DNA from: Thiohalocapsa sp. ML1
GTDB taxonomy: Bacteria > Pseudomonadota > Gammaproteobacteria > Chromatiales > Chromatiaceae
Reading direction: 5' to 3'
Assembly: GCF_001469165.1 (NCBI RefSeq)
Contig: NZ_JABX01000052.1
Coordinates: forward strand, 1 to 37,883
DNA length: 37,883 nt
Shown here: positions 8,130 through 14,325 of the stretch, in pieces
Layout of the letters: each line of letters begins with the position of its first letter
How positions within the stretch are numbered: position 1 is the first letter of the stretch
Program-made: the position numbers and the translations under genes
Notes under the pieces: generated by a model
The model's database searches: none
What the model was told of the DNA's origin: nothing
The model's input: the letters and a program-made list of their open reading frames with translations, nothing else

Positions 8130-8525
8130 CTACTCTTCCGATTCCAGCGCGTGATCGAGCGCCACTGTGCGCCGCGGGTCGAGATCGAGGTCGAGGACGC
8201 GACGCTCGGCGGTGATGCCGACGTCGGCGTCCGCGTCGGCATCGTCCCTGTCGTCCGCGTCGTCCGCGTCCTCTGCAGCGTCGTCCGTCTCGACGTAGCC
8301 CTCGGCCTCGAGCTGATCGAGCCGGTCGAGCAGCGCCGCCTCGCGGAGGTCGAACTCCGCCTCGGCGATCTGCTCGGTCTCGAGCATCATGTAGAGGTCC
8401 GTGAGCTCGTTGCGGATGCGCTCCGCCTCGCCGTCGAGCTCGCCGACCGCGGTCTTGTGGATCTCCTCGAAGACCCAGAGCAGCCCCTTGCAGGGCGACA
8501 TCAGGATGTCATCGATCAGCAGCAT
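8130..8525 (-). CDS. gvpG: Gas vesicle protein GvpG with long acidic tail
   Basis: A 131-residue GvpG. Residues 1-75 match the family: MLLIDDILMSPCKGLLWVFE, then a coiled-coil region with LTDLYMMLETEQIAEAEFDLREAALLDRLD. GvpG proteins usually end near residue 80-90; here about 50 residues follow, including an Asp-rich stretch (about 80-102). The start at MLLIDDIL is fixed by family similarity; the frame is open far upstream into gvpF and that part is spurious. It follows gvpF by 124 bp and precedes the ArsA-type gene by 18 bp. GvpG is an accessory protein thought to work with GvpF/L in early assembly. Confidence 0.92.
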   Translation of the reverse strand: MLLIDDILMSPCKGLLWVFEEIHKTAVGELDGEAERIRNELTDLYMMLETEQIAEAEFDLREAALLDRLDQLEAEGYVETDDAAEDADDADDRDDADADADVGITAERRVLDLDLDPRRTVALDHALESEE

Positions 8526-8649
8526 GTGCGTCTCCGCGGGTGCCGGGACGCTCCGGTCCCCTCTGGTTGTAGGTGAGCCCGCATGGGCTCCAAGGCCGCA
8601 GCCGCGGCCCGTCGGCAGGCGGCGCGCGCCTGCCTGGCGCTGCGGGTGC

Positions 8650-9450
8650 TCAGCCGACCTGCTGGGCGGGCTCGCGCGCCTCGGGTGTTTCGAGATCCAG
8701 ATCGACGAAGTTGTGCGGCGCCCAGGGGCCGTTGTAATCGAACAGGTAGTCGTTGTTGAACAGCTTGGACGCCTCGAACACGCCGCGCTCGAACTCCTTC
8801 TGCGCATCGCGCTCGATCAGGCAGGCGAGGTTCATGACCTCTTTGTCCTTCTTCACGGGGGTTGCCGAGACCTCCTCGCAGTAGCCGCGCATCACCTCCA
8901 TGACCTGCTCGGTGTACTGCTCGCGGGCCTCGGTGACCAGGTGATCGAACATACGACCGACCTCGATGCGCTCGTCGCGATTGGCGTTGTCGCCCTGATG
9001 CAGCAGCCGGTCCCGGGCCTCGCGCAGCAGCGGGTGCATGCCGACGAAATACTCGTAGATGTTGCTCACGTCCCAGGACACGCGCAGCCCCATTTCGATG
9101 CGGTTGCGCACGCGGTGGAGCTGATCCGCAATGGCCTCGCGGTTGGCGGCAAGGAGGCGGCGCACGGCCTCCGCGTTGGCGGCGATGACGCCGAAGCGCA
9201 TCGGCAGCACCGTACCCAGCTCCAACAGGTGCGCGAGCACCGCGCGATGGGCCATGAGGTTGCGCCGCTCCGGGCGCACCTTGGGACTGTGAATGTCGCT
9301 GACGACGGCACCGACCGTGCTTTCACCGATGCTATAGACGGTGGCGCCGCCGATACCCTGCACACGATAGATCTGTTCGTCGGCGCCGTCGCTGACGTCG
9401 GTCAGTGCATAGATCAGCTTGCCGCGAGAGCTGTTGGTTGTTCCGACCAT
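8650..9450 (-). CDS. gvpF: Gas vesicle protein GvpF (GvpF/GvpL family)
   Basis: A 266-residue GvpF/L protein. The N-terminal half contains GKLIYALTDVSDG, GATVYSIGESTVGAVVSDI, then the family hallmarks MAHRAVLAHLLELGTVLPMRFG (about 66-87), followed by helices and, in the C-terminal half, LACLIERDAQKEFERGV and the closing YNGPWAPHNFVDLDL, the typical GPWPPYxF-like end. ATG at 9450 is preceded by GAGGAG about 9 bases upstream. It is one of three GvpF/L proteins in the window. GvpF interacts with GvpA and is present in vesicles in other organisms. It sits before gvpG, as in the cyanobacterial and Serratia clusters. Confidence 0.94.
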   Translation of the reverse strand: MVGTTNSSRGKLIYALTDVSDGADEQIYRVQGIGGATVYSIGESTVGAVVSDIHSPKVRPERRNLMAHRAVLAHLLELGTVLPMRFGVIAANAEAVRRLLAANREAIADQLHRVRNRIEMGLRVSWDVSNIYEYFVGMHPLLREARDRLLHQGDNANRDERIEVGRMFDHLVTEAREQYTEQVMEVMRGYCEEVSATPVKKDKEVMNLACLIERDAQKEFERGVFEASKLFNNDYLFDYNGPWAPHNFVDLDLETPEAREPAQQVG

Positions 9451-9529
9451 CTGAGGTCTCCTCGGTTGGTCCGCCGGCGCGGCCGCAGCAGTGGCTCTGC
9501 GCCGGTTGTGAGTTGCTCGGGAAGCGTGT

Positions 9530-9781
9530 TCAGCCGGCCAGGACGCGCAACGCGTGCCGCAGACGCCGCCGCCGGATGCCGAGCCGATGCACCAGTGCGG
9601 CCATTGCCGGCGGCCTCTCCATCTGCCGTTCCACGCGGAGCCGACGGGCGTCGAGCGCGGCGGTGGCGAGCAGGCGCTTGCCGGCCGCGCGCGCCCGTGC
9701 GTCCAGCCCCGTGGCGGTCGCGAGCGCCTCGCTGCCCCGCACATGGCAGCACCGACGCAGGTGGGCTGAGTGTCTGATCAT
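9530..9781 (-). CDS. Small basic protein of unknown function in gvp operon
   Basis: An 83-residue ORF I do not recognise. It is strongly basic (many Arg, with RRRRLRHALRVL near the end), predicted helical throughout, with CC at 11-12 and no membrane segment. Support: it fills the gap between the GvpV-like gene and gvpF on the same strand, starts 29 bp after the upstream stop, and has a GGTGGAGA ribosome site about 7 bases before ATG. Against: other frames here are also open because of GC content. If real, a basic partner could be relevant to the unusually acidic GvpG tail, but that is speculation. Confidence 0.5.
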   Translation of the reverse strand: MIRHSAHLRRCCHVRGSEALATATGLDARARAAGKRLLATAALDARRLRVERQMERPPAMAALVHRLGIRRRRLRHALRVLAG

Positions 9782-9810
9782 GCGTTGTCTCCACCAGGCC
9801 CTGGGCCTGC

Positions 9811-10245
9811 TCAGTAGCGGATGCGCAGGCCCCTGCGCGGGCCGCCCTCGCCGGGCTCCCCGGTTTGAGCCCGTCCCGAATCCGCGCGAATCACCGGCGC
9901 GGCCCCCTCCGCGCCGTTGCTCGCGCCGCCACGGCGGCGGGAACGGGTGGGTCGGAGTGCCGCGCTGGGCAACGCACTCTCGACCTCGGCGCGGCGCTCG
10001 CTGTCCGCGGCTACCGCCCCTTGCAATTGCGCCATCTCGGCGTCGATCTCCGCGATGCGCCGCTCGATCTCGCCGACGCGCCGCAATGCGGCCTCGCGCT
10101 CTTGGCTGCGCCGCAGGCGCTCGAGCTCCAGGGCGCCCATCTCGAAGTAGGTGGCATAACCGCGCTGGACGCCGTCCTGGCTCTTGCCCGCGAGGGTGCG
10201 GATGTCCGTCAGGCTGCGCGGCGGCCGGCTCGACTTGCCGTTCAT
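9811..10245 (-). CDS. gvpV: Coiled-coil gas vesicle accessory protein, GvpV-like
   Basis: A 144-residue protein with a conserved-looking lead (RSLTDIRTLAGKSQDGVQRGYATYFEMGALELERLRR, about 10-47) followed by a heptad-rich coiled coil (EREAALRRVGEIERRIAEIDAEMAQLQ, about 49-75) and a disordered Arg/Gly/Ala-rich tail. The layout and position directly after gvpN and before gvpF are those of GvpV in cyanobacterial and Serratia clusters; the name therefore rests on layout and synteny. Its ATG overlaps the gvpN stop (ATGA, 4 bp), so the two are translationally coupled. GvpV has no well-defined molecular role. Confidence 0.75.
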   Translation of the reverse strand: MNGKSSRPPRSLTDIRTLAGKSQDGVQRGYATYFEMGALELERLRRSQEREAALRRVGEIERRIAEIDAEMAQLQGAVAADSERRAEVESALPSAALRPTRSRRRGGASNGAEGAAPVIRADSGRAQTGEPGEGGPRRGLRIRY

Positions 10246-11336
10246 GATTTGCCACCCCCCGGGATCGCAGGCGTGGCCCTAACGGCCTTGGGCCTGCCCG
10301 CCGGCTTGGCGGCGCTGGCCAGCGGCTTGGCGGCATTGGCCACCGGCTTGGGCTGCACCGCGCCGTCGGGCCGCCCCTCGCGATCGGCCTCCTGCGGCGG
10401 GCAGACCTGGCGGATCACGCCGTCCACCAGCTCTTTGTACACCGAGCGCCCGTCGTGCCGGACCTTGGCCGTCTCCATACTGAGCACGTCGTAGCAGATG
10501 TGATGGAAGAAGGTGTTGCCGGCGCGGGCGCGCCCGGACCCGTGGGCCAGCACCTTGGCGATGGCAATGCCGGCGCGCAGCGTCGGCTGCGACTTGTTCT
10601 CGGCCGTGCCGCGCAGCTCGCGGACGATGTCGGTGATGTAGCCGGCCTCGCGCTCTTCGAGGCCCGACTTGGCCTTGATGATGGAGAGCTCGGTGTTGCG
10701 GTCCGGCGGGCTCAGCCGAATCGTGATCATGCGGTCAAGCAGCGCGTCCTGGGTCTTGTGGGTACCCGCGTATTCCTCGGGATTGGACGTGAACAGCGCG
10801 CGGAAGCTCGGTGCGACGTCCAGGTAGCCCTCGCCGGCGGTGCGCAGGCCGGGCAGGTTCAGGATGCCTTCCGAGAGCACCGACAACAGCACGTTGTTGG
10901 CCTCCGGACGCGAGCGGTTGAACTCGTCGTAGATCAGCGTGTCGCCGTTGCGGCAGGCGGTGGTCAGCCGGTCGTCCACCCAGACCTGGCGCATCTCTTC
11001 TTCGGTGCGCAGCACCGAATGGATGTAGTTGTCCACGACCTTACTGCGGCGATAGCCGGCATCGTTGGTGCCGATGAGATCGGACACCTCGAATTCGTCG
11101 TTGCCGTGGATCAGCGTCACGGGCTGACCCCACAGCGCCGCCAGGTGAAAGGCGAGCGTGGTCTTGCCGGTGCCGGATGGCCCGGCCAAATGCACCGGAT
11201 AGCCGGCCTCCAGATAAGCCAGCGCGCGATCCGCAACGCCCTTGATGTAGCTGGTCGTGACGAAGGAATCGCTCGCCTCGGGCACGACGGTGTCGGCACT
11301 GGCGGCCGCCGGCGCAGGGACTTTCGTGGCGATCAT
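10242..11336 (-). CDS. gvpN: Gas vesicle protein GvpN (MoxR-type AAA+ ATPase)
   Basis: A 364-residue AAA+ ATPase of the GvpN family. Visible motifs are Walker A GPSGTGKT (52-59), GNDEFEVSDLIG and the NYIHSVLR insertion characteristic of GvpN, Walker B TLIYDEFN (133-140), sensor 1 FTSNPEEYAG (182-191) and the LDRM segment with following Arg. Family proteins are usually about 300-330 residues; the extra is a C-terminal Ala/Pro/Lys-rich tail after CPPQEAD that contains VQPKPVA, also present in the tail of neighbouring GvpC. GvpN is needed for vesicles to grow to full size elsewhere. A GAGGA site lies about 9 bases before the ATG, and the gap to gvpC is 232 bp. Confidence 0.96.
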   Translation of the reverse strand: MIATKVPAPAAASADTVVPEASDSFVTTSYIKGVADRALAYLEAGYPVHLAGPSGTGKTTLAFHLAALWGQPVTLIHGNDEFEVSDLIGTNDAGYRRSKVVDNYIHSVLRTEEEMRQVWVDDRLTTACRNGDTLIYDEFNRSRPEANNVLLSVLSEGILNLPGLRTAGEGYLDVAPSFRALFTSNPEEYAGTHKTQDALLDRMITIRLSPPDRNTELSIIKAKSGLEEREAGYITDIVRELRGTAENKSQPTLRAGIAIAKVLAHGSGRARAGNTFFHHICYDVLSMETAKVRHDGRSVYKELVDGVIRQVCPPQEADREGRPDGAVQPKPVANAAKPLASAAKPAGRPKAVRATPAIPGGGKS

Positions 11337-11568
11337 TGGACGGGTCCTCGCATATGCGTAAAAGTGGCAGGCGTTTGGGCAAAAAACCGGGCCGAGATCC
11401 TCCGATCACGGCCCGCCAGGCGCTGTGCGGCGCAGCCTGTAGTCATGCCCTCGACCACCGGCGCCGATGCCTCCGCTGCATCCCACCACGACCTCCTGCC
11501 GGCGCCAACCAAACGCCCGTGCTCCGATATTCCGAACGGGCGCGCTGCTGCTCGTGTGTGCTGCGGCG
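11337..11568 (-). other. gvpC-gvpN spacer
   Basis: 232 bp with no supported ORF. A 7-bp stem cgcccgt/acgggcg at 11514-11520 and 11536-11542 lies shortly after the gvpC stop in the direction of transcription. No T-run follows, so it is not a simple intrinsic terminator. No promoter for gvpN could be recognised. Confidence 0.4.
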
Positions 11569-12528
11569 TCAGTTGCCGGTCTTCCCGCCCTGCTTCTTCG
11601 GTTCGCGCTTGGCGCCAACGGGGGCGCCTTCGCCCTGGGCCTCGGCGGCCTGCGGCTTGGCTTCCACCTTCGGCTCCGCTGCCGGCGGCTTGGGCGGGGT
11701 CGCTTCCGCCGTAGGACGCGCAGGCTCCGCTTGGCGCTGCATCGGCTCCGCCGCCGGCTTGGCCGGTGCGGGCTTCGCCTTTGCGACGGGCTTAGGCTGC
11801 ACCGGCGTACCGCCGCCGAACAGGTTGCGGATGCCGGCCAGGTCTGCCGCAACGTTGCCGGTCAGGGTGCGCACTTCGGTCGAGATGTCGCTCATGAGCT
11901 CGCGCCGCGCCGCCGCATCCTCGACGGCCGCATACAACCGCGACGCCTCGGCCTGCTGCAACGTGTCATGCACCGAGTCGGCAATTCCGGTGACGAAGTC
12001 GTTGCGTGCCTTGCGGTCCGCCGAAGATTGCTCGTCGTGCTCCTTGCGGAAGCTGCCGAGGAAGTCCGCCACCGCCTGCGCCTTGTCGGCGACGAAGTGG
12101 AGCCGCGCCTTGGCATCCTGCTCGCTGGTGGCCGCGAACTCGTCGCGGAACGCTTCCATGTCGTCGCGGAAGCCATCAAGCTTGGTGCGGATCTCTTCGA
12201 CCCGCTCGGTCACATCGGTGCGGCGGGCGCTGGCGTCTGCCTTCGCGCTCGCCATGCGCTGGTCGTGCGTGCGCTCCATCATGGCCCCGACCTCGGCGCT
12301 GAGGTCCTGCACGCCCTGCACCAGATTGCCGATGAACGCGCCCCGCGCCGCTTGGTCCGACGCAAACTGCGCCCGTCGCGTAGACGCGAAACCGCCGATC
12401 ATGTCGACGACGCCCGTTGCCATCTCCGCCAGATCGGATGCCCGCATGTCGGCTTCCGCCCGACGCTGCGCATGCCCGCGATCGATGTCGTCGCGCAACC
12501 GCGTCATATCGTCTAGTATCTTGCCCAT
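11569..12528 (-). CDS. gvpC: GvpC-like gas vesicle surface protein with Ala/Pro/Lys tail
   Basis: A 319-residue protein, helical from about 1 to 235 with degenerate units of roughly 33 residues. Units contain FIGNLVQGVQDLSAEVGAM, FRDEFAATSEQDAKARLHF and FLGSFRKEHDEQSSADRKARNDF, echoing the phi-x-charged pattern (F...AR...A..F) of cyanobacterial GvpC 33-residue repeats. Residues 240-319 are an Ala/Pro/Lys-rich disordered tail with VQPKPVAKA near its start. GvpC binds the outside of the GvpA shell and stiffens it. Position between gvpA and gvpN matches the classic A-C-N order. The repeats are divergent, so the assignment uses both pattern and synteny. A strong stem-loop separates it from the last gvpA. 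Confidence 0.82.
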   Translation of the reverse strand: MGKILDDMTRLRDDIDRGHAQRRAEADMRASDLAEMATGVVDMIGGFASTRRAQFASDQAARGAFIGNLVQGVQDLSAEVGAMMERTHDQRMASAKADASARRTDVTERVEEIRTKLDGFRDDMEAFRDEFAATSEQDAKARLHFVADKAQAVADFLGSFRKEHDEQSSADRKARNDFVTGIADSVHDTLQQAEASRLYAAVEDAAARRELMSDISTEVRTLTGNVAADLAGIRNLFGGGTPVQPKPVAKAKPAPAKPAAEPMQRQAEPARPTAEATPPKPPAAEPKVEAKPQAAEAQGEGAPVGAKREPKKQGGKTGN

Positions 12529-12554
12529 GGTTTGCCCTCCTGCGCTGTGAAGGA

Positions 12555-12588
12555 ACCCCGCGCCGCCGGATCAGCGGCGGTGCGGGGT
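12555..12588 (-). promoter_or_regulatory. Strong stem-loop between gvpA copy 3 and gvpC
   Basis: 13-bp arms accccgcgccgcc and ggcggtgcggggt with one mismatch and an 8-base loop, starting 21 bp after the gvpA stop. There is no T-run on the gvp strand, so it is probably not a full terminator. A stem-loop that partly ends or protects the abundant gvpA message before gvpC is known from cyanobacterial gvpA-gvpC operons, and that role is inferred here. Confidence 0.65.
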
Positions 12589-12609
12589 CCGCCGGATAGC
12601 CTATCTGGC

Positions 12610-12828
12610 TCAGGCCGGAGCCGCGGCGCTGGAGGTCAGGCCGATCGCTTCGGCATACTTCAGGTAGGTTTCAACGGAGGCCACGACCACGCGGGCCTCG
12701 ATCGACAGCAGCTCGATACCGACCAGGGAGACCTTGGCCCACGCGTCGATCACGATGCCCTTGTCCAGGATGCGGTCAACGACTTCGGCCAGGCTGGAGG
12801 AGTCGGTGGAGTTGGCGACTTTTGCCAT
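12610..12828 (-). CDS. gvpA: Gas vesicle structural protein GvpA, copy 3
   Basis: 72-residue major shell protein of the gas vesicle wall. The core [40 protein letters not shown] and [13 protein letters not shown] segments are textbook GvpA. The protein is identical in all three copies; this copy differs from copy 2 at 4 bases and from copy 1 at 5, all synonymous. Same AGGAG ribosome site seven bases before ATG as the other copies. It is the last gvpA before gvpC, from which it is separated by a strong stem-loop. Confidence 0.97.
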   Translation of the reverse strand: MAKVANSTDSSSLAEVVDRILDKGIVIDAWAKVSLVGIELLSIEARVVVASVETYLKYAEAIGLTSSAAAPA

Positions 12829-12865
12829 GATGCAGCTCCTACGCTGTGGTTAGGTTTGGGTTCGA

Positions 12866-12883
12866 CGGCGCCGGAATGCGCCG
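12866..12883 (-). promoter_or_regulatory. Leader hairpin upstream of gvpA copy 3
   Basis: cggcgc-cggaat-gcgccg, a 6-bp stem 38 bp upstream of the ATG, inside a leader conserved with the other two copies. A counterpart sits at the same relative place in each gvpA leader. Likely an mRNA-stabilising 5' element. Confidence 0.6.
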
Positions 12884-12968
12884 CCGGTTGCACTGGTGCG
12901 CGTATGCAGACCAGCGCTGAGCGGATGCCGGGGATGACGGCAACCCGCGAGCTTCCTCGGACAACCTC

Positions 12969-13035
12969 TTAGGCTCAGGCTCTAAGGCTCAGGCTCTAAG
13001 GCTCAGGCTCTAAGGCTCAGGCTCTAAGGCTCAGG
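12969..13035. repeat. 14-bp tandem repeat running into gvpA copy 2 stop
   Basis: Units of taaggctcaggctc: one variant (ttaggctcaggctc, 12969-12982), three exact copies (12983-13024) and a partial unit (13025-13035) that includes the TGA of gvpA copy 2 at 13031-13033. The same sequence without expansion (cttacgctcaggcc) lies after gvpA copy 1. Probably grown by slippage from the 3' end of the gene. Confidence 0.9.
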
Positions 13036-13249
13036 CCGGAGCCGCGGCGCTGGAGGTCAGGCCGATCGCTTCGGCATACTTCAGGTAGGTTTCGACGGAG
13101 GCCACGACCACGCGGGCTTCGATCGACAGCAGCTCGATACCGACCAGGGAGACCTTGGCCCACGCGTCGATCACGATGCCCTTGTCCAGGATGCGGTCAA
13201 CGACTTCGGCCAGGCTCGAGGAGTCGGTGGAGTTAGCGACTTTTGCCAT
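13031..13249 (-). CDS. gvpA: Gas vesicle structural protein GvpA, copy 2
   Basis: 72-residue GvpA, identical in protein sequence to copies 1 and 3. It differs from copy 1 at seven bases, all in synonymous positions, which points to strong selection on the protein and/or gene conversion. GvpA assembles into the ribbed hydrophobic shell of the vesicle. AGGAG lies seven bases before ATG. The stop codon is embedded in the end of a 14-bp tandem repeat. Lies 83 bp after copy 1 and is presumably cotranscribed with it. Confidence 0.97.
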   Translation of the reverse strand: MAKVANSTDSSSLAEVVDRILDKGIVIDAWAKVSLVGIELLSIEARVVVASVETYLKYAEAIGLTSSAAAPA

Positions 13250-13287
13250 GATGCAGCTCCTATGCTGTGGTTACGCTCAGTTTTCGA

Positions 13288-13304
13288 CGGCGCCGGATGC
13301 GCCG
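13288..13304 (-). promoter_or_regulatory. Leader hairpin upstream of gvpA copy 2
   Basis: cggcgc-cggat-gcgccg stem, extendable by tcg/cga pairs across one mismatch (13284-13308). Same position relative to the ATG as the hairpins upstream of the other two gvpA copies. Confidence 0.6.
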
Positions 13305-13332
13305 ACGAAGGTCCTCGGAAAACCTCTTACGC

Positions 13333-13551
13333 TCAGGCCGGGGCCGCGGCGCTGGAGGTCAGGCCGATCGCTTCGGCATACTTCAGGTAGGTTTCGACGG
13401 AGGCCACGACCACGCGGGCCTCAATCGACAGCAGCTCGATACCGACCAGGGAGACCTTGGCCCACGCGTCGATCACGATGCCCTTGTCGAGGATGCGGTC
13501 AACGACTTCGGCCAGGCTGGAGGAATCGGTGGAGTTGGCGACTTTTGCCAT
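13333..13551 (-). CDS. gvpA: Gas vesicle structural protein GvpA, copy 1 (promoter-proximal)
   Basis: 72-residue GvpA, the main structural protein of the gas vesicle. The promoter-proximal copy: a sigma-54 type promoter lies about 70 bp upstream of the ATG. The ATG at 13551 has AGGAG seven bases upstream (AGGAGCTGCATCATG); the frame is open for another 55 codons but that extension lies across the leader and promoter and is not coding. The protein is identical to copies 2 and 3. Three copies in a row is a simple way to raise shell protein dosage. Confidence 0.97.
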   Translation of the reverse strand: MAKVANSTDSSSLAEVVDRILDKGIVIDAWAKVSLVGIELLSIEARVVVASVETYLKYAEAIGLTSSAAAPA

Positions 13552-13586
13552 GATGCAGCTCCTGCGCTGTTGTTGCGTTTGGATTC

Positions 13587-13608
13587 GACGACGCCGGGAT
13601 GCGCCGTC
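13587..13608 (-). promoter_or_regulatory. Leader hairpin at predicted 5' end of the gvp mRNA
   Basis: gacgacgc-cgggat-gcgccgtc, 8-bp stem that becomes fully paired in the minus-strand RNA because the one mismatch is a U-G wobble. With the sigma-54 -12 box at 13620-13624, transcription would begin near 13609, so the hairpin would sit at the very 5' end of the message. Confidence 0.6.
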
Positions 13609-13619
13609 ATCCCTATAGC

Positions 13620-13636
13620 TGCAAAGGGAATGCCAG
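13620..13636 (-). promoter_or_regulatory. Sigma-54 (RpoN) promoter of the gas vesicle operon
   Basis: On the minus strand ctggcat-tccct-ttgca: TGGCAT (-24 element), five bases, TTGCA (-12 element), against the consensus TGGCAC-N5-TTGCW. The GG and GC pairs are exact and correctly spaced. Position is right for gvpA (about 58-base leader). A sigma-54 activator with receiver domain is encoded at 20016-21470 in the adjacent operon. Confidence 0.82.
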
Positions 13637-13721
13637 AACTGGACGACAGCGGGAAATAACCCTCGAAACCTGCCCTTAAGCACCGGTTCTCCGGCCTCGG
13701 GCTTCTTTTGATTCAATGCGT

Positions 13722-13751
13722 TGCATACAGTGTGCAGGCCATATCCGGCCT
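13722..13751. promoter_or_regulatory. Candidate activator-binding palindromes upstream of gvp promoter
   Basis: tgca-tacagtg-tgca at 13722-13736, followed directly by aggcc-atatcc-ggcct at 13736-13751. They lie about 100 bp upstream of the -24 box, the usual distance for enhancer sites of NtrC-type activators. Sequence symmetry and position are the only evidence. Confidence 0.35.
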
Positions 13752-13845
13752 TTGCGATGCGCGCACCGTTGGTCGGCTGTTTGCAAGCGGCGGCATGCGG
13801 GCGCGAAATCGCAATGACGGGAACAGAGACTAGGGTAAACCCCTA

Positions 13846-14277
13846 TTACCAATCGGGGGAACGCGGACTGTCAGTCCATGGAACTGCGTCCATGCCTATG
13901 GAATCTCTTCCATAGTTTTGGACCGATGCCATGATCTCCAGGTGTGTGAAGGGCTTCGGGATGAACCCGTGGATGACGTCTTCCGCCAAGGCCCGGGCGA
14001 TGTCCGGGTCGTCGCGGTAGTAGTAAGCGGAGATCAAGAACACCCAGGCCCGTGACTGCATCTGCCGCGCCTGCCGGGCGAGCGCGAGCCCGTCCATGTC
14101 CTGGAGCTTCGCGTCCAGCAGCACGTGCGAGAAGCCCTGCTCCGCAAACAGCGCCAGCGCCTCGGCGCCGCTCTGCACCGTGCAGACGGCGTAGCCTTCG
14201 CGGCTGAAGAGCCGGGCGAGCGCCCAGCAGATGGCGGGCTCGTCATCGACGACGAGGATGCTCGGGTTCCCCGCCAT
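13846..14277 (-). CDS. gvrC: Single-domain response regulator (GvrC-like)
   Basis: A 143-residue receiver with no output domain: acidic pair DD (11-12), phosphoacceptor Asp55 (HVLLDAKLQDMDG), switch Ser83 and conserved Lys108 in FIPKPF. It resembles Spo0F/CheY-like proteins that relay phosphate. An ATG 33 bases upstream (14310) is in frame, but MAGNPSIL at 14277 has a better GGGGAG ribosome site. It is the last gene of the second operon, directly after the histidine kinase, in the position of gvrC in Serratia. It may take phosphate from the kinase and pass it on, or compete for it. About 210 bp separate it from the gvp promoter. Confidence 0.85.
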   Translation of the reverse strand: MAGNPSILVVDDEPAICWALARLFSREGYAVCTVQSGAEALALFAEQGFSHVLLDAKLQDMDGLALARQARQMQSRAWVFLISAYYYRDDPDIARALAEDVIHGFIPKPFTHLEIMASVQNYGRDSIGMDAVPWTDSPRSPDW

Positions 14278-14325
14278 GTGCTCCCCGGCTGGCCCGCGGT
14301 CGTCAGGCATGGCGCCGGCGGCCCA

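Noticed and set aside
9414-9794. 126-codon ORF on minus strand overlapping the small basic ORF
   Set aside because: Low-complexity Arg/Ala/Pro content, overlaps the gvpF start and lacks a good ribosome site; the 83-residue frame is better supported.
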